Shown here piece by piece: positions 53,301 to 64,000 of a stretch of DNA of 64,000 nucleotides. The notes below the pieces were generated by a model. It worked only from the letters and a program-made list of their open reading frames with translations, ran no database searches and was not told where the DNA came from. How positions within the stretch are numbered: the stretch's first letter is position 1; each line of letters opens with the position of its first letter. This DNA comes from Mimachlamys varia (taxonomy: Eukaryota > Mollusca > Bivalvia > Pectinida > Pectinidae): positions 54,888,322-54,952,321 of the forward strand of contig OX392528.1 of assembly GCA_947623455.1 (NCBI GenBank). Direction: 5' to 3'. Both the position numbers and the translations under genes were made by a program.

Positions 53301-56300
53301 CAGGTGGGGCCCACTTCAACAACATGCCGAAGTTAGATGACAGTTCAAAATTGACGCGTGTTTACAAATACTGAGTTTCAACAGCTGCTGTACCGGTAAC
53401 CGAAAGTTTTGCCGAAAGTTACGTATATTGGGCCTTTAAGTTATAAACATTTATGATTTGAGTGTTGTCCAAGATCAATGTATCTCTTACAGAAAAAAGA
53501 TGAGTATGCTGCCGTCAATCCAATGAAACAAGTTCCGGCACTTGTGATGAATGGAAGTACGATAACACAATCAGTAAGTATTACGAGTATGATTGACTCA
53601 TATTAATATGCGGGACAAAATTGTACTTGGAATCATTATTAGTCCCATACCGTCGAAGCTTACTTTCAGTTTATTTGCCGTCTGTCCGTCTGTCTGTCAC
53701 CATTTTGGGGTTTCCGAGCATTATTTGGTATACAGATACATCATGAGAATATCTAGGTCAAGTTCTAATTTGGTTACAGTTGAATGGTTTTTTTTACAGA
53801 GTTGCGACCCTTGGACTTAGAAAAATTCTGATAATTCAGTTTCCATGCATTATCTCTGCAACATGTGCACATATTGAACTGACATTTGGTATACAGATAT
53901 ATCATTGGGATATCTAGGTCAAGTCCTGATTTGGTTACGGTTGAATGATTTTTTACAGAGTTACGACCCTTAAACTTAAATTTTTTTCGATAATTCAGTT
54001 TCCGGGCATTATCTCTGCAACATGTGCACATATTGAACTGACATTTGGTATACAGATACATCATGGGATATCTAGGTCAGGTCCCTGTAATTTGTTTAAT
54101 GAATCATTGCATCTTTATAGCTTGTGGGGGCCAGTAAGGGACATGTATTGCTTCAGCAATACTCATATGCTTGTTTTTGTGGAGCTAGTGCTTTATTGTA
54201 TACTGTGTTCAATTAAGGATTACATCACCACTACAGCATATAGATTTATTATGTCAGTATGAATTCAGGTAGCAATGATGGAATACTTGGAAGAAGTCCA
54301 TCCAGAAAAGCCCCTTCTACCTGAAGACCCCCTGGAAAGAGTCAAAGTAAGTACAGTGTACCCTCGTTATACCGCCACCTTTCGTCCCCATCAATTATAT
54401 GGCGGTATAACGAGGGTGGCGATAGTATCAAATTATGAAAATTATTACCAAGAATTAAATTGCATAATAGATAGCATTTCCAACATTTTATTAAAAACAA
54501 GCTTAGTATTATGTCATTATATAGATCAACATTTGCACAAATTTATATCTGAAAATGGTTATTGATCTATTTTTGCCGCATGCCATTCCAAATGGAACGC
54601 TAAAGATTTCCTCAGTCTCCAAAAACAGAACAATATGGTGTTACTATCGAAGGAAATGTATAGCGATTCGGGACGTTTGTATTTTAAAGGGTGTGGCGGA
54701 TGGCGATATGCGAGGGTGGCAAACTTAACGAGATAGGTAGAGGGTACACTGTATATATTTAGTAGGTATATGTGTGTATCGTATAAACATGTAAATTGTA
54801 TACCAGATCAGGAGTTGTTGGAAGTATGAAAATATTTACACATTGATACATATAAAGTTTACTCCTTTTGCACTTGTCTCCAAAAGATCTAAAAGTTATT
54901 ACATACACCAGAAAACACAATATTTGATTGATGCCAAATGTCTCTGTGAGGACTGGCAGGGAGCCGATGTAACAATCCCCCTACTCTATCAAAGTTTCTT
55001 TTATAAATATTTTATACACTGTTAGGTATCCATCACTATTTGGAATGGTAGAAGTGTTGGTTCTCCTATCTTTAACAGTTTTACAATTTATGAGGAAGTT
55101 TCAAGTCTACTTGTTAAGCTATGACTGAGAGCATGTTTGAGTTGGTCTGGATATATACATATATGTACTCCCTTGGAAAATTACAGAGGAACATAAAAAA
55201 CCATGCCTTTTCCTAAAAGCACGTGATGAAAATTGAAAAACATTGAATTAAAACTTAATATATTTTTTTAATCAAGGTGCGAGAAATTGTGTCAGTCATA
55301 AGTGGAGGGATTCAGCCCCTTCAGAATCTCAGTGTGCTGCAGAAAATTGGGGACGAGGGTAAAATGGAATGGGGCAAGTTCTGGATAGACCAGGGATTTG
55401 TTGGTAAGTTTTAGTTCTGTATGATCTCCCATAGCAAGTATTGTATTTTATTGTTATGAAATTCCACGATGAGATGATTATATGCTTTACTGCAATTTAC
55501 AGTAATCCCATTAGGGGTATGGGTGATATATTTATAACCACCCACTTGTGTGTAGTTACTAAAATAGTTTAGTGGAAGGGAAACAACTCTCAGTGGGGGA
55601 GGTGGGAGGCACCTGTATTAATATATCATGGGTGGTGGGGTTAAAACCAGATCTTCCAGTTATTACTTATATTAAATCACTATTAATACATATATTTGAT
55701 GTGTGGTGGGGTCTTCGAAAAAGTGCCTCCCTGGACCCATAAGGTTAATTCTGGAACAGCCCTAAAGAAATGTTTACCGTGTGTGTGGGCAATATGACGA
55801 TTCAATGCTCAAGCATGTAACCAATATCATCCAATCAGGCATGTTGTTATATATAATACATGCAGTTGGGGTATGATTATATGGCTCGTAACACTGAAGG
55901 ATTTTGTGGTAAAGTCAGTTATGGACGTTATACTACATCAAGGATATACATATATGTTCGATTTTGAATTTTAGGCCATGTATAATGCGCTTTTATGAAT
56001 ACTACATGTTTTCTATAAATATTTGCATTTAAGTTATTTCATGATATTTCGATATTGCATCTTCAGCTTTGGAAGCGATTCTGAAACGTACTGCAGGGAA
56101 GTACTGTGTAGGAGATAGTGTGACAATAGCTGATGCCTGTCTGGTTCCTCAGGTCTACAACGCAAACAGGTAAAACAAATGGTTGTCTACGCAATCAAGT
56201 GAAAAAATCAAACAGGTATTGAAAAAAAATCGTCTTCCATGCAAACAAGTAAAGATAACAAGTTGTTTTACACTAACAGGTAATTGGTTTATTGGATATT

Positions 56301-57582
56301 TCTATAACCAGTTCCTTCATGTTGATAATTATGTGTTATGAAAAGATTCTTGCATTACAACCAATAGTAAGTATTTCTGTGTGGTTGTTTTGATGTCTAG
56401 AAGTCTAGAACTTTATACCAGATAAATGACCAATGGAGCATATGTACACGAAAGTTTTACTTGTGTACTCATATACCAAACTAGTCATTGAAATGTCACA
56501 TAGAAACACCTGTAAGTTGTGTAAAAAGAACCTATTCATCATGATCTATCAGACGTTTTGTTACTAGAGTTATAAAAACAAGACATTGACCCAGAATGCA
56601 GAATATTTAGATTGCAATTCGTTGGTTGGTAATGCATCCAAACATATAAAGAATTTACGGTGGAGCTCAATATAAAAAGAAGTTGATGCCAGAATGTAAT
56701 CAAACTGAATTGAATGTTATATGCATTGGAATGAAAACAGCTTTTTCCAGCAAAACTATTGCTTTGATTAATCATTGTTGAAAAGAAAGTTACCGGTATA
56801 CCTTGCAGAATTTTTAATTATGAATACAAATGAAATAAACAAAATGTTATCAATGACAGTTTAAAAAATTTGGATTTAAATTACAGACTCAAGATCATGA
56901 TACTGATCTGGTTGATAGATCTACCTGGGGGAGAAGTGTCATATGGTGACTTCATAGGAGTTCACCTCTGAAACCTCCAATGAGGGAGATCTTCCTCATT
57001 CCACATTTCCAATGAAGGAGAAAGTGTGTGAAATGCGACTGAAACTGCATTGCTCAGTTTGTCTTTCCCTTTTTATGAATCAAAATAACTTCAAAAAGTA
57101 TTCATTTGATCCAGATACACCTATTATGGTCATTACACATATCATGCAATATAAACTATGATCTCATTTGACCACAAGATGTAGATTTTGAGTTATTTTG
57201 GGTTTGGACTTAAATGAGGGAGATGTCAAGGGAGATTAGTAAATTTTGGTCAAAATGTTTTCTTAATGAGGGAGGGTTGACAAGTATGTGACTCAACTGT
57301 ATTGATGAAGTTGTAGCTAGGCAGATGTTAAGGGGAGGTAACTGAATGCAGGGAAAAAAACCTAGTACAGTGGGACAGGAATCCTTGAATTCTTTTAGTT
57401 GGTAAAAGTACTAATAGATTTTGATTTTACCACAGACCTTTGTTCTGTGTTACAGGTTCAAGGTGGATATGGAACAGTTCCCTACCATCGCTCGTCTCAA
57501 TAATGAACTTCTCAAACTCGAAGCCTTCCAGGAATCTCATCCTTCCAAAATGGAGGACTGCCCAGAAAATCTTCGCAGCTGA
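50393..57582 (+). CDS. GSTZ1: Maleylacetoacetate isomerase / glutathione S-transferase zeta, 8 exons
   Basis: Converts maleylacetoacetate to fumarylacetoacetate with glutathione as cofactor, the penultimate step of tyrosine catabolism. Coding exons: 50393-50401 (only MAK), 50941-50992, 51346-51413, 53493-53573, 54269-54346, 55277-55403, 56067-56169 and 57456-57582. GT-AG boundaries and phases close to 214 aa (human 216). The zeta-class glutathione site SSCSWRVR is at residues 12-19. NPMKQVPAL and QS follow in the thioredoxin-like domain, then IEYLEE-type MMEYLEEV. The C-terminal helical domain carries [25 protein letters not shown] and LEAFQESHP. The start is set by the 9-base first exon, as in vertebrate zeta GSTs. 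Introns carry TIR elements; a TA-type MITE begins 8 bases inside intron 5. The gene looks functional. Confidence 0.95.
51479..52435. mobile_element. TIR element of the CATCGTCGGAA family, 957 bp
   Basis: Begins CATCGTCAGAAACCCA and ends with the inverse TGGGTTTCCGATGATG. The 9-mer caaggattt flanks it exactly (51470-51478 and 52436-52444). The long inner termini (ctctgacgtttgcatactgt against the inverse) also pair. It lies in GSTZ1 intron 3 and lacks a transposase ORF. A separate hairpin element is nested at 51688-51828. Confidence 0.88.
51688..51828. repeat. Nested hairpin element of about 140 bp
   Basis: atttattgccctggttgtag and gagacatgacgat at the left pair with atcgtcatgtctc and ctacaaccagggcaataaat at the right. 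The inner tcatattttcctgagggc pairs with cgagggaaatatgact. It sits inside the larger TIR element, and the words agggagacatga recur downstream at 52160-52210. Confidence 0.8.
52945..53088. mobile_element. TA-type MITE (CAGTCAAACCTG), 144 bp
   Basis: CAGTCAAACCTGTCTACAAA at the left is answered by tttatgtcaggtttaacta at the right, and the flanks are TA. 'aaggacacc' and 'gtgtccttta' words repeat inside. Tc1/mariner/pogo-like by target site. In GSTZ1 intron 3. Confidence 0.75.
53154..53435. mobile_element. TTAA-type MITE, copy 5 (internally deleted)
   Basis: Bounded by TTAA (53150-53153 and 53436-53439) with intact AGGCCCAATATACGTAAC ends. It is about 100 bp shorter than the other copies because the segment between the ggtaacc and aagttttgcc blocks is missing. 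GSTZ1 intron 3, just before exon 4. Confidence 0.85.
53690..54085. repeat. Tandem repeat of about 165 bp, 2.5 copies
   Basis: 'ttggtatacagatacatcat', 'atatctaggtcaag', 'tttggttacagttgaatg' and 'acagagttgcgacccttgga' recur in the same order in two full units and one partial unit. In GSTZ1 intron 4; not coding. Confidence 0.85.
54354..54751. mobile_element. TA-type MITE at the splice donor of GSTZ1 exon 5
   Basis: Ends CAGTGTACCCTCGTTAT (left) and GAGGGTACACTG (right), flanked by TA (54352-54353 and 54752-54753). The left TA is part of the donor sequence GTAAGTA of exon 5, whose last base is 54346. A second copy of ggcggtataacgagggtggc pairs with the left end, giving a strong hairpin at 54362-54422. 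Confidence 0.85.
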
Positions 57583-59120
57583 TGCGAGTTCATCATTACA
57601 AAAACAAAAACAAAAAATGTAGAAAGAAAAATCATGAGAAAGATGCAATGGAAAAAAAAAATGAGACCTTAAATTAGTGAATTAAGAAAAAAGGTTACTG
57701 GCTTCATATCAGTGAGGTTTCACGTTTTACAAGAGTTTAACGAGTAATCAGAGACCTTAAGTGGGAAAATTTGAATGTTATTTGGACCTGATGACCTTGG
57801 TATCTGTGGTTACAATGGTGGTAGTCTTACTTACATGTCTTGATATCTAAGTTTTCTGCAAATTTTTGATAAAATTATATATCGTGCCCTCAGTAAAAAC
57901 CAACAGAGTTTTATGTAAAGCCTTACCTTTGAGGAGCACATGTAGTTACTAGATTATCAAAATTTTGTTAACTTTTTATAGGTATATATAATGACAGGTG
58001 GTCACTTTTGTTTGGTTCTAGTGTTTATAGTCAGATGGTCCCTATAAGCTTTGGATTCATTATTATGTAGTGTTTATAGACAAGTATAAAGTGGTCTTTA
58101 AAGTCAGATAATCTATAAGACAGCTGGTCCGTACAGATAGCTGGTCCTTATAAACAGGTGATTTCATTTTGTAGTACACTGTATTCACCAGTATATTGCA
58201 AGTGTGGCCTTTAAGGCATATTTTATTACATTTTTAATGAAATTATATAAAACGTGTGAAATAGCACTTTAAAATAGGTTACAACTATTTAATATAGATA
58301 CATTTAAAATGTATATACAAGATACAAGTCATACAAGGTAGTACATTGTATTTTACACCTTTGGGGGCAGCATTCTCAGTTCAGTGTGGACAATGATGTA
58401 GCTTAAAAATTCATATGATGTTAGCTTAAAAATAGGAAATGTTATACTTCTTATACCATCAACTTTTACATCTCGGTCACCACTGTAACATATATAAATT
58501 ACCTGGTAATATACTCCAGGTAGGTCTGATGTTAGACATTTGCTAGTTTGTGCATGATTTTCATCATTTATGATACATTCATTTATCTGACCAGCAGAAT
58601 GTTTTGTTCCATAAAATGTAATAATGTCAAAAATTAATATCGTCACTTAATCAGAATACATGAAGCCGAGGGTGTATATTCAGCCAAACCTCGTTATTTC
58701 GTACTCGTATAAATCAAAGACCCTGTTTAATTTGAAGTTGGTCCCAGCGAAGCATTCAAACTAAATAACTCGAATACACAGATAACTCAAAGTTCCCCAT
58801 GGTCCCGTCAACTTCGAAATAACGAGGTTCAACTGTATTTCTGATGAGTTGCCATGCTCACAATATATAGCAATCACTTACCACAATCTCCCTTCATACA
58901 TTTCTACATCATTTGAGAGAACAAAATAATGTGTATACACCTTTAAGTATATGTTATTCTAGTTTCTGAAGAAGATCAGAAATACCTGATATAAAATATC
59001 AAGACATCAGTATTGATGAACATATAGCTTTACAACGAAAATTTTTATTGATTTATTCTATGTTTTAACAAAGAAATTGTTTATGTGTATATATATCTTG
59101 AGCGACTTAAATGAAAATAA
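57583..59120 (+). other. Putative 3' UTR and downstream flank of GSTZ1
   Basis: No canonical poly(A) signal lies close after the stop codon; the first convincing AATAAA context is near 59115 (gaaaataaatgatg). The 3' UTR may therefore be long, up to about 1.5 kb, or use a variant signal. It contains the MITE at 58681-58835. Confidence 0.4.
58681..58835. mobile_element. TA-type MITE (CAGCCAAACCTCGTTATTTC), 155 bp
   Basis: cagccaaacctcgttatttcg at the left pairs with cgaaataacgaggttcaactg at the right; inner blocks (ataaatcaaagacc, aactcaaagttcccc) pair partly. The ends resemble those at 52945 and 54354 (CAG...CCTC). It lies in the downstream flank of GSTZ1. Confidence 0.78.
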
Positions 59121-59339
59121 ATGATGAAAAAACTTCCTGCATTCATTTCATTTTTCATATTCACTTCATATAAAGGACTTAGATAAAGGTGTATTTTTGC
59201 CCACAAATGCATCAAAATGCAAAACTTTTGTAGACATGTATTAGATAGCCTCTTCTTTTCATGAAAATATTAACTTGTGTTTCTATTTTTTGTAGCTAAT
59301 GTAACTGCAAGTTTAGGTTGCATATTCAAAGACTATATA

Positions 59340-59605
59340 TATAGATGTTATTCATTCCCACATTGTCGCCCTTCTCCATATCATCGCTATTTTCTATATC
59401 GTCCTCATCAACATAATCTTTCTCCTCCATATTATCCATATCATCGTTCAGATCTATATAATCATTCTTCACATCCTCCTCCTCCATATCTTCATCGTCA
59501 TCTATATCATCAATATCATCAAAATCATCCTCCTTCATATCACCCTCCTTTTCATTCATATCCTCCTCAACTACATCATTCTCCTCATCATCCTTCATAT
59601 CAACA
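59340..59605. repeat. Pyrimidine-rich TCATC low-complexity tract
   Basis: About 265 bases of tcatc, tcctc and ccatat words. The plus frame reads as Tyr/His/Pro and the minus frame as a 90-codon Asp/Glu-rich ORF (59598-59326). The regularity is that of simple sequence and I do not support a gene. Confidence 0.7.
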
Positions 59606-59609
59606 TTGA

Positions 59610-61496
59610 CGTTTTATGAGTTGACATATAAATACTTTTATCTTCTTGTTATTTATGTAATTTGCTTTTTATAATGACATGTTTGTAATCTTAATAACAT
59701 TCGGTCATTAAAAAATCTAGCAAAAAATTGATCATTGTTACCAGGCTAGGTATAATTCATTGTCCACACACAGCCTCCGTCATCGATTTCCCTTAAATAA
59801 AACAACTTAGTCTTAAGAACGAAAAGGCCTGGACCTACGTAGTTGTTTAAAAGTAATAAGGGATAATAAATCAGTGTAAAAAAATGTCTACCCTCCAATA
59901 CTTAAGTTTGTAAGTTTACTCCACTATACTATTTGTTCACACAAAGAATATCAATTGTGCTAATGAATTATTAAGCTAATTATATATTATTGTCTTTTGA
60001 CAACTAGATCCAAATGTCGATTAAGCCCAACTGAAGTTTCAAACAAAAATAACCTTCACCTGCTTTAAAAGTTGCAGGGTCAATTATAAGCAAGAACAGC
60101 TCTATCATATTAGTTTTATTTTACAGATTGATAAAATATGTTTTGGGCATATAACAAACAACAGAACGCGGTACGACTCCAACGTTAACTCACACGTAAT
60201 TTTAATGAGCTGGTGTCTAATTTTAGAGACGGAGATGTTCCGGATTTGAAACTCCCGACTGCGCTAACTCATCTCCACGCTAACAAATCATATTTTACAT
60301 GTTTCTGTGTTTGCGCTAAAATCTGACTGCGCTGAAATAAGCACATTTGCAGTATTTCTGTGACATACAACTTACCATTCTCGGGTCATACATTATGACT
60401 CGCTAATTATTCAGGTAACACAATGACAAGAGGCACAATGGGTCTGCATCATTCACCTGGAATTAATCTCACCATTGTAACCTTAAAGTTGTCTTAAACC
60501 TATGGTTTAGTCATTCTAAAGAACATGGTAAGATTAAAGCATTGTGTACCCGTTTGACATTGAAGGTGTTTAATTTTAGTATGCTCCTTTCTAAAAAAAA
60601 ACTTCAAGTCAAATAATATGTCTTTATAGGCCTGTTGGTATTTCATAAGTCCTTTAAAAGTTTTAACATGTTTGACCCCTGTTATGTTTCCATTTATAAT
60701 TGCGTCACTGGGCTTTTCTGATCCGACATGTTTACTATAGTGAATGAAAATTGATGCGTCGTAACATCGTAAACGATATTACTGAATCACTATGCCAAGT
60801 AAGCGAATAGGAAATGAGGTATTTTGCACCCTTCTCTAACACTGATATTGGGTTATGTGCCGTCGATTGCAAAGAGCGCTATGCAAAGACAGACGGTCAA
60901 CCATGGTTACAATCGGACAGTGAATGGAGGAATTGTAAGTACATTGTAACATTGATAGTTGCAATATTGTCCGGTGTTGCAGTATTGACTTAGAGCTAAA
61001 AAAAAAAAAAGAAATCGTTCTGTTCTTTTGTTTATTGCACAATTAACGACTCAGCAGCGTAGCGTTGTGCAATCAAACCTGGGTATCCGACGATTGAATA
61101 TAAAGCAAGGATCGATTTTACTAAAGAGGGGAAAATACACATCTCATTTCCATACCAGGGGAGGTTTGTTCAAACATTACGCAAGTTGCCAAGAGAAAAT
61201 CAATATATATATATAAAGTTTGCAAACGCACATTTTATTCTGGGATAATAGTTAAATACTGACACGGGTGTGATCCATTGTAACAAAAATCCGACCAATA
61301 ATGCTTTTGGGAAAATTTCCGATTTTCTTCGGAAATCTACTCCCGGAAGATTACTGGAAATTTCCTCGAGAAGTTTCAACCACGGAAAACGTGGATTGCA
61401 GAACTCTCAGCAAAAGGTGATCAAAATACACTATCATTTACACAAAGGAGAGAAGTTCTCAACGTAGAAATTGGTGATATATGATAACGAATCAAT
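59610..61496. other. Unassigned intergenic stretch
   Basis: 1.9 kb between GSTZ1 and the sulfotransferase. No recognisable exon, SINE or TIR element is seen. Confidence 0.45.
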
Positions 61497-62621
61497 TTAT
61501 ACATAATTTGTACAATCTTTTGTTGTGATGACGAATGGATTATTCCACTCACTGCCTTCAAACGCCATTGTTGTGTCGTCTTGATAATTCTGAGAGTTTG
61601 AAGATGAGCAGAACTGTTCAATCTTTCTCCTCAGTTTTCTGAAATAAGCAAGTTCTTCATAAAAATCAGGAAGCTGGCGCTTTAAATTTTCCTGTAGTTT
61701 GCGAAGGAAAAACTCATAAAGAACATAATCTAATCGTGCCCAGCTTTTATAAAGTTTTTCCACTTTCGGCCCAAACTGCAGCCGAGAATCATTGCGCTTA
61801 TTAACATGAAATTTACCATATAAAACATGCCTCAGATCCCAGTTTAAAAGTCTTCTCATCAATATAACGGACTCGTCGAGATATTCAACTACCAGCACCA
61901 AATCCATTTCCTTAGACAGTTTCCGTAAATAGTTCTGTATTTCATTTTGATTATTGTTCCAAAACAACTCCTCGGGGAATCCAAAATCGTACGCCATCTT
62001 ATTAAATGTGATGTCGATGGCGCCTCCAAATGTCATATATTTTTCGTTGTGGGACAGATATTCCAATACCGGATGTTCGTCCGGTATGTCTAGCACATGT
62101 TTTGGACGATAATACCTTATAAGGGAACGGAATTGACTGAAAGGTTCCCTCACGATACCTATATACCTCGTATCGTTAGGTAGCACGCGACTGAATTCTT
62201 CTTTATTGTACCTAGCATGCGCACAGAAAATGTCATACCTTCTATTTCTTGGAGGCGGGAAGAAGTAGTTTGGTGACAGAGAAGGACCACCCCCGCCATT
62301 TCCTCTTGGAACAGCAAACACGAGATGATTTTCATGGCCGTAACGTACAAATAAATTCCCGACCGTCGTACTAGCGGCCTTGTGGATCTTCAGAAAGGCT
62401 ATATGTTTCACGGGATTTCCTTTCGGGATGTATTGGCTTTGATTGGAGGAGTTCTTCAAGTTGGTATGGGTTTCGTTTGAAAAGTTCACAAGTGAATAAG
62501 AAGGATGATCCAAGTTTTGTTTCCACTCCTGTTTGAATTCCAAGTCCAAGTTGTTGTACGTCCTTAATTTATGCAAAATCAGCAATACAAATAATCCCAC
62601 CAACAACAACCTATAAAACAT
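61497..62621 (-). CDS. Galactose-3-O-sulfotransferase-like protein (Gal3ST family), single exon
   Basis: Golgi type II membrane enzyme expected to transfer sulfate from PAPS to galactose on glycolipids or glycans. It is 374 aa from the ATG at 62621. Residues 3-20 are a signal anchor after a very short cytoplasmic tail, followed by a stem with N-glycosylation sequons at N46, N49, N57 and N60 (another at N149). The 5'-phosphosulfate-binding loop is AFLKIHKAASTTVGNLF (residues 75-91). The 3'-phosphate-binding motif is IVREPFSQFRSLIRYY (156-171). The length fits the family (about 400-430 in vertebrates; invertebrate members are often shorter). No introns are seen in the coding region. Exact acceptor specificity cannot be told from the sequence, so no numbered symbol is given. 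Confidence 0.92.
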   Translation of the reverse strand: MFYRLLLVGLFVLLILHKLRTYNNLDLEFKQEWKQNLDHPSYSLVNFSNETHTNLKNSSNQSQYIPKGNPVKHIAFLKIHKAASTTVGNLFVRYGHENHLVFAVPRGNGGGGPSLSPNYFFPPPRNRRYDIFCAHARYNKEEFSRVLPNDTRYIGIVREPFSQFRSLIRYYRPKHVLDIPDEHPVLEYLSHNEKYMTFGGAIDITFNKMAYDFGFPEELFWNNNQNEIQNYLRKLSKEMDLVLVVEYLDESVILMRRLLNWDLRHVLYGKFHVNKRNDSRLQFGPKVEKLYKSWARLDYVLYEFFLRKLQENLKRQLPDFYEELAYFRKLRRKIEQFCSSSNSQNYQDDTTMAFEGSEWNNPFVITTKDCTNYV

Positions 62622-63171
62622 TACGTTCTCTTGTTAATATTGAAGAATTTTTTCAACAAAAGCAGTGAACACCATTTATGAATTGAATTGAAATATGTTT
62701 CAGTATTACACCATGGTTGTAATTTTTTCAAGCAAAAAATACTTCTAAAAAGATCCCGAAGAAGGTTTGTGAAGCGATATGATGTCAACTGGATGGGAAT
62801 TTTTTAGTCAGCTGGAGGTTATTAAAATCATCATTACATGTTATCTTGGTCAAAGAAACGTGCCGAGTTAGAACTAAAAAACGCACGAGGCATGTATAAT
62901 GTATTCGATTATATTCATACATGTAACTAGTTCATGTTATTGTAACCTGAACAATTTTTAAATTAGGTTTTTTAAACACCTAGGGAAAACAGATAATCTA
63001 AACAATTTTTAAATTAGTTTTTTAAACATCTAAGGAGAAGAGACTGAGTCTGAATTAATTCACAACCAACATGAAATCCATCCGTGTTATTGTATGTAAT
63101 GTTACTCTACCGCACGCGTCATATCGATTTCACTTCGAGTAAAACACATTTCTGGAAAACCACGCCTGATA
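62622..63171. repeat. Upstream flank of the sulfotransferase with a 51-bp duplication
   Basis: Contains aacaatttttaaattag and tttttaaacacctagggaa in two tandem copies (62950 and 63001, period 51). No promoter motif is assigned. Confidence 0.6.
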
Positions 63172-63969
63172 CACAGGGACCTGAGAATTTATTACAGCTA
63201 GTTTTAGACCTATAATAGGGTGTTTAGCGTAATTTTACACATTTGGGGGGTGAAGATCAATTTTCGATAAAAATGCTCCCTCAGTAGTCATAAAAGCTAA
63301 AGGGTGGAAAGCTTTCCAGATCGAAAAATAGACCCCACCTACCTTTCTTGCATCAAAAATCACATTTCTAGTTGAGGTACGAAAAAACGCTTGGTACCGT
63401 TGGAAAGATGGATAATTTTTATTTTATAAACCTCCTAAATGCAAGTCAAATGTATCCTCCTTCCGCAGAAATAATCTCCATTTCCTCCAAAAACACGCTA
63501 AAATCCCGTGTCTCGGAGTTCTTGGCGGCCTGCGGGCCATTTTCGTTACATATTCATTAGGTTGACGTCACCCCGCGTGCTCGTCTTTTGCTGTCATTGG
63601 ATGGCTAAATTTAAAGGAAAACCGCCATCCATTGACAGCAAAAGACCAGCACGCGGGGTGACATCAACCTAATGAATATGTAACGAAAATGGCCCGCAGG
63701 CCGCAAAGAATTCGGAGACACGGGATTTTAGCGTGTTTTTGGAGGAAATGGAGATTATTTCTGCGGAAGGAGGATACATTTGTCTTGCATTTAGAAGGTT
63801 TATAAAATAAAAATTATCCATCTTTCCAACGGTACCAAGCGTTTTTTCGTACCTCAACTAGAGGTTTTTTTTATCGAAATTTGATCTTAACCCCCCAAAT
63901 GTGTAACATTAATCTAAACACCCTATTTTAGGTCCAAAACTAGCTGTAACAAATTCTCTGGTCCCTGTG
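63172..63969. mobile_element. Palindromic hAT-like MITE carrying a nested palindrome
   Basis: The outer ends are CACAGGGACCTGAGAATT and, inverted, the final aattctctggtccctgtg, as in the 1783 family. The middle is replaced by the element at 63367-63862. The 8-mers outside the ends do not match well, so the outer TSD is not confirmed. Confidence 0.75.
63367..63862. mobile_element. Inner 496-bp palindromic element
   Basis: tctagttgaggtacgaaaaa at the left pairs with the inverse at the right, and the two arms (about 245 bp) match almost base for base up to a short centre near 63617. The symmetry makes the same 62-codon frame readable on both strands (63372-63560 and 63857-63669). It starts with TTG and has no recognisable domain, so it is not called as a gene. 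Confidence 0.85.
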
Positions 63970-64000
63970 GCTACGATACGCAACGTTCATTAGTTTAGTT

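Noticed and set aside
59326..59598. Acidic 90-codon ORF on the minus strand and Tyr/His/Pro ORF on the plus strand
   Set aside because: Both arise from the same TCATC/TCCTC low-complexity tract. Codon repetition without any domain suggests simple sequence, not a protein.
63372..63857. Identical 62-codon ORFs on opposite strands
   Set aside because: They result from the arms of one palindrome and start with TTG. No conserved domain is visible.

Overview
The window is 64 kb of an AT-rich animal nuclear genome. Genes have many small exons with GT-AG introns, and intergenic and intronic DNA is packed with SINEs, MITEs, fold-back elements and LINE remnants. Gene content (a TRAF3-like adaptor, LYPLAL1, GSTZ1 and an intronless galactose sulfotransferase of the Gal3ST type) and repeat style suggest a lophotrochozoan, most likely a mollusc. 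The host assignment is inference. Exon structures were read by hand; in all three spliced genes the splice phases close and the protein length is close to that of the human homologue.

Layout. 1-4.0 kb: a 65-bp TIR mini-element, a tRNA-derived SINE, and a dead reverse-transcriptase fragment carrying three separately dated insertions, each with a target-site duplication (TSD). 4.0-13.4 kb (+): LYPLAL1, five exons, 234 aa. Its third intron holds an almost intact CR1/L2-like non-LTR retrotransposon (ORF 1179 aa with endonuclease, reverse transcriptase and a C-terminal zinc knuckle). This ORF carries a 2A-type ribosome-skipping motif behind a hydrophobic leader, and an in-frame TAG separates it from a 101-codon upstream ORF. 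13.5-20.2 kb: tandem repeats, TIR elements and a second reverse-transcriptase remnant. 20.2-33.8 kb (-): a complete TRAF3-like gene in nine coding exons, 586 aa (RING, TRAF zinc fingers, coiled coil, MATH), with introns full of repeats. 34-50.4 kb: a gene-poor stretch of about 16 kb made of MITEs, minisatellites, a TIR element with a RecQ-helicase-like ORF start, and a 674-bp fold-back element. 50.4-57.6 kb (+): GSTZ1/maleylacetoacetate isomerase, eight exons, 214 aa. 61.5-62.6 kb (-): a single-exon Gal3ST-type sulfotransferase, 374 aa. 63.2-64.0 kb: a palindromic element nested inside another palindromic element.

The host genes do not form a pathway. They act in protein or lipid deacylation, TNF-receptor/innate signalling, tyrosine catabolism and glycan sulfation. 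The most unusual content is in the mobile DNA: the 2A-bearing retrotransposon; TIR families with 8-bp, 9-bp, TTAA and TA TSDs that can be resolved from the sequence alone; a MITE sitting on the splice donor of a GSTZ1 exon; and large nested palindromes.
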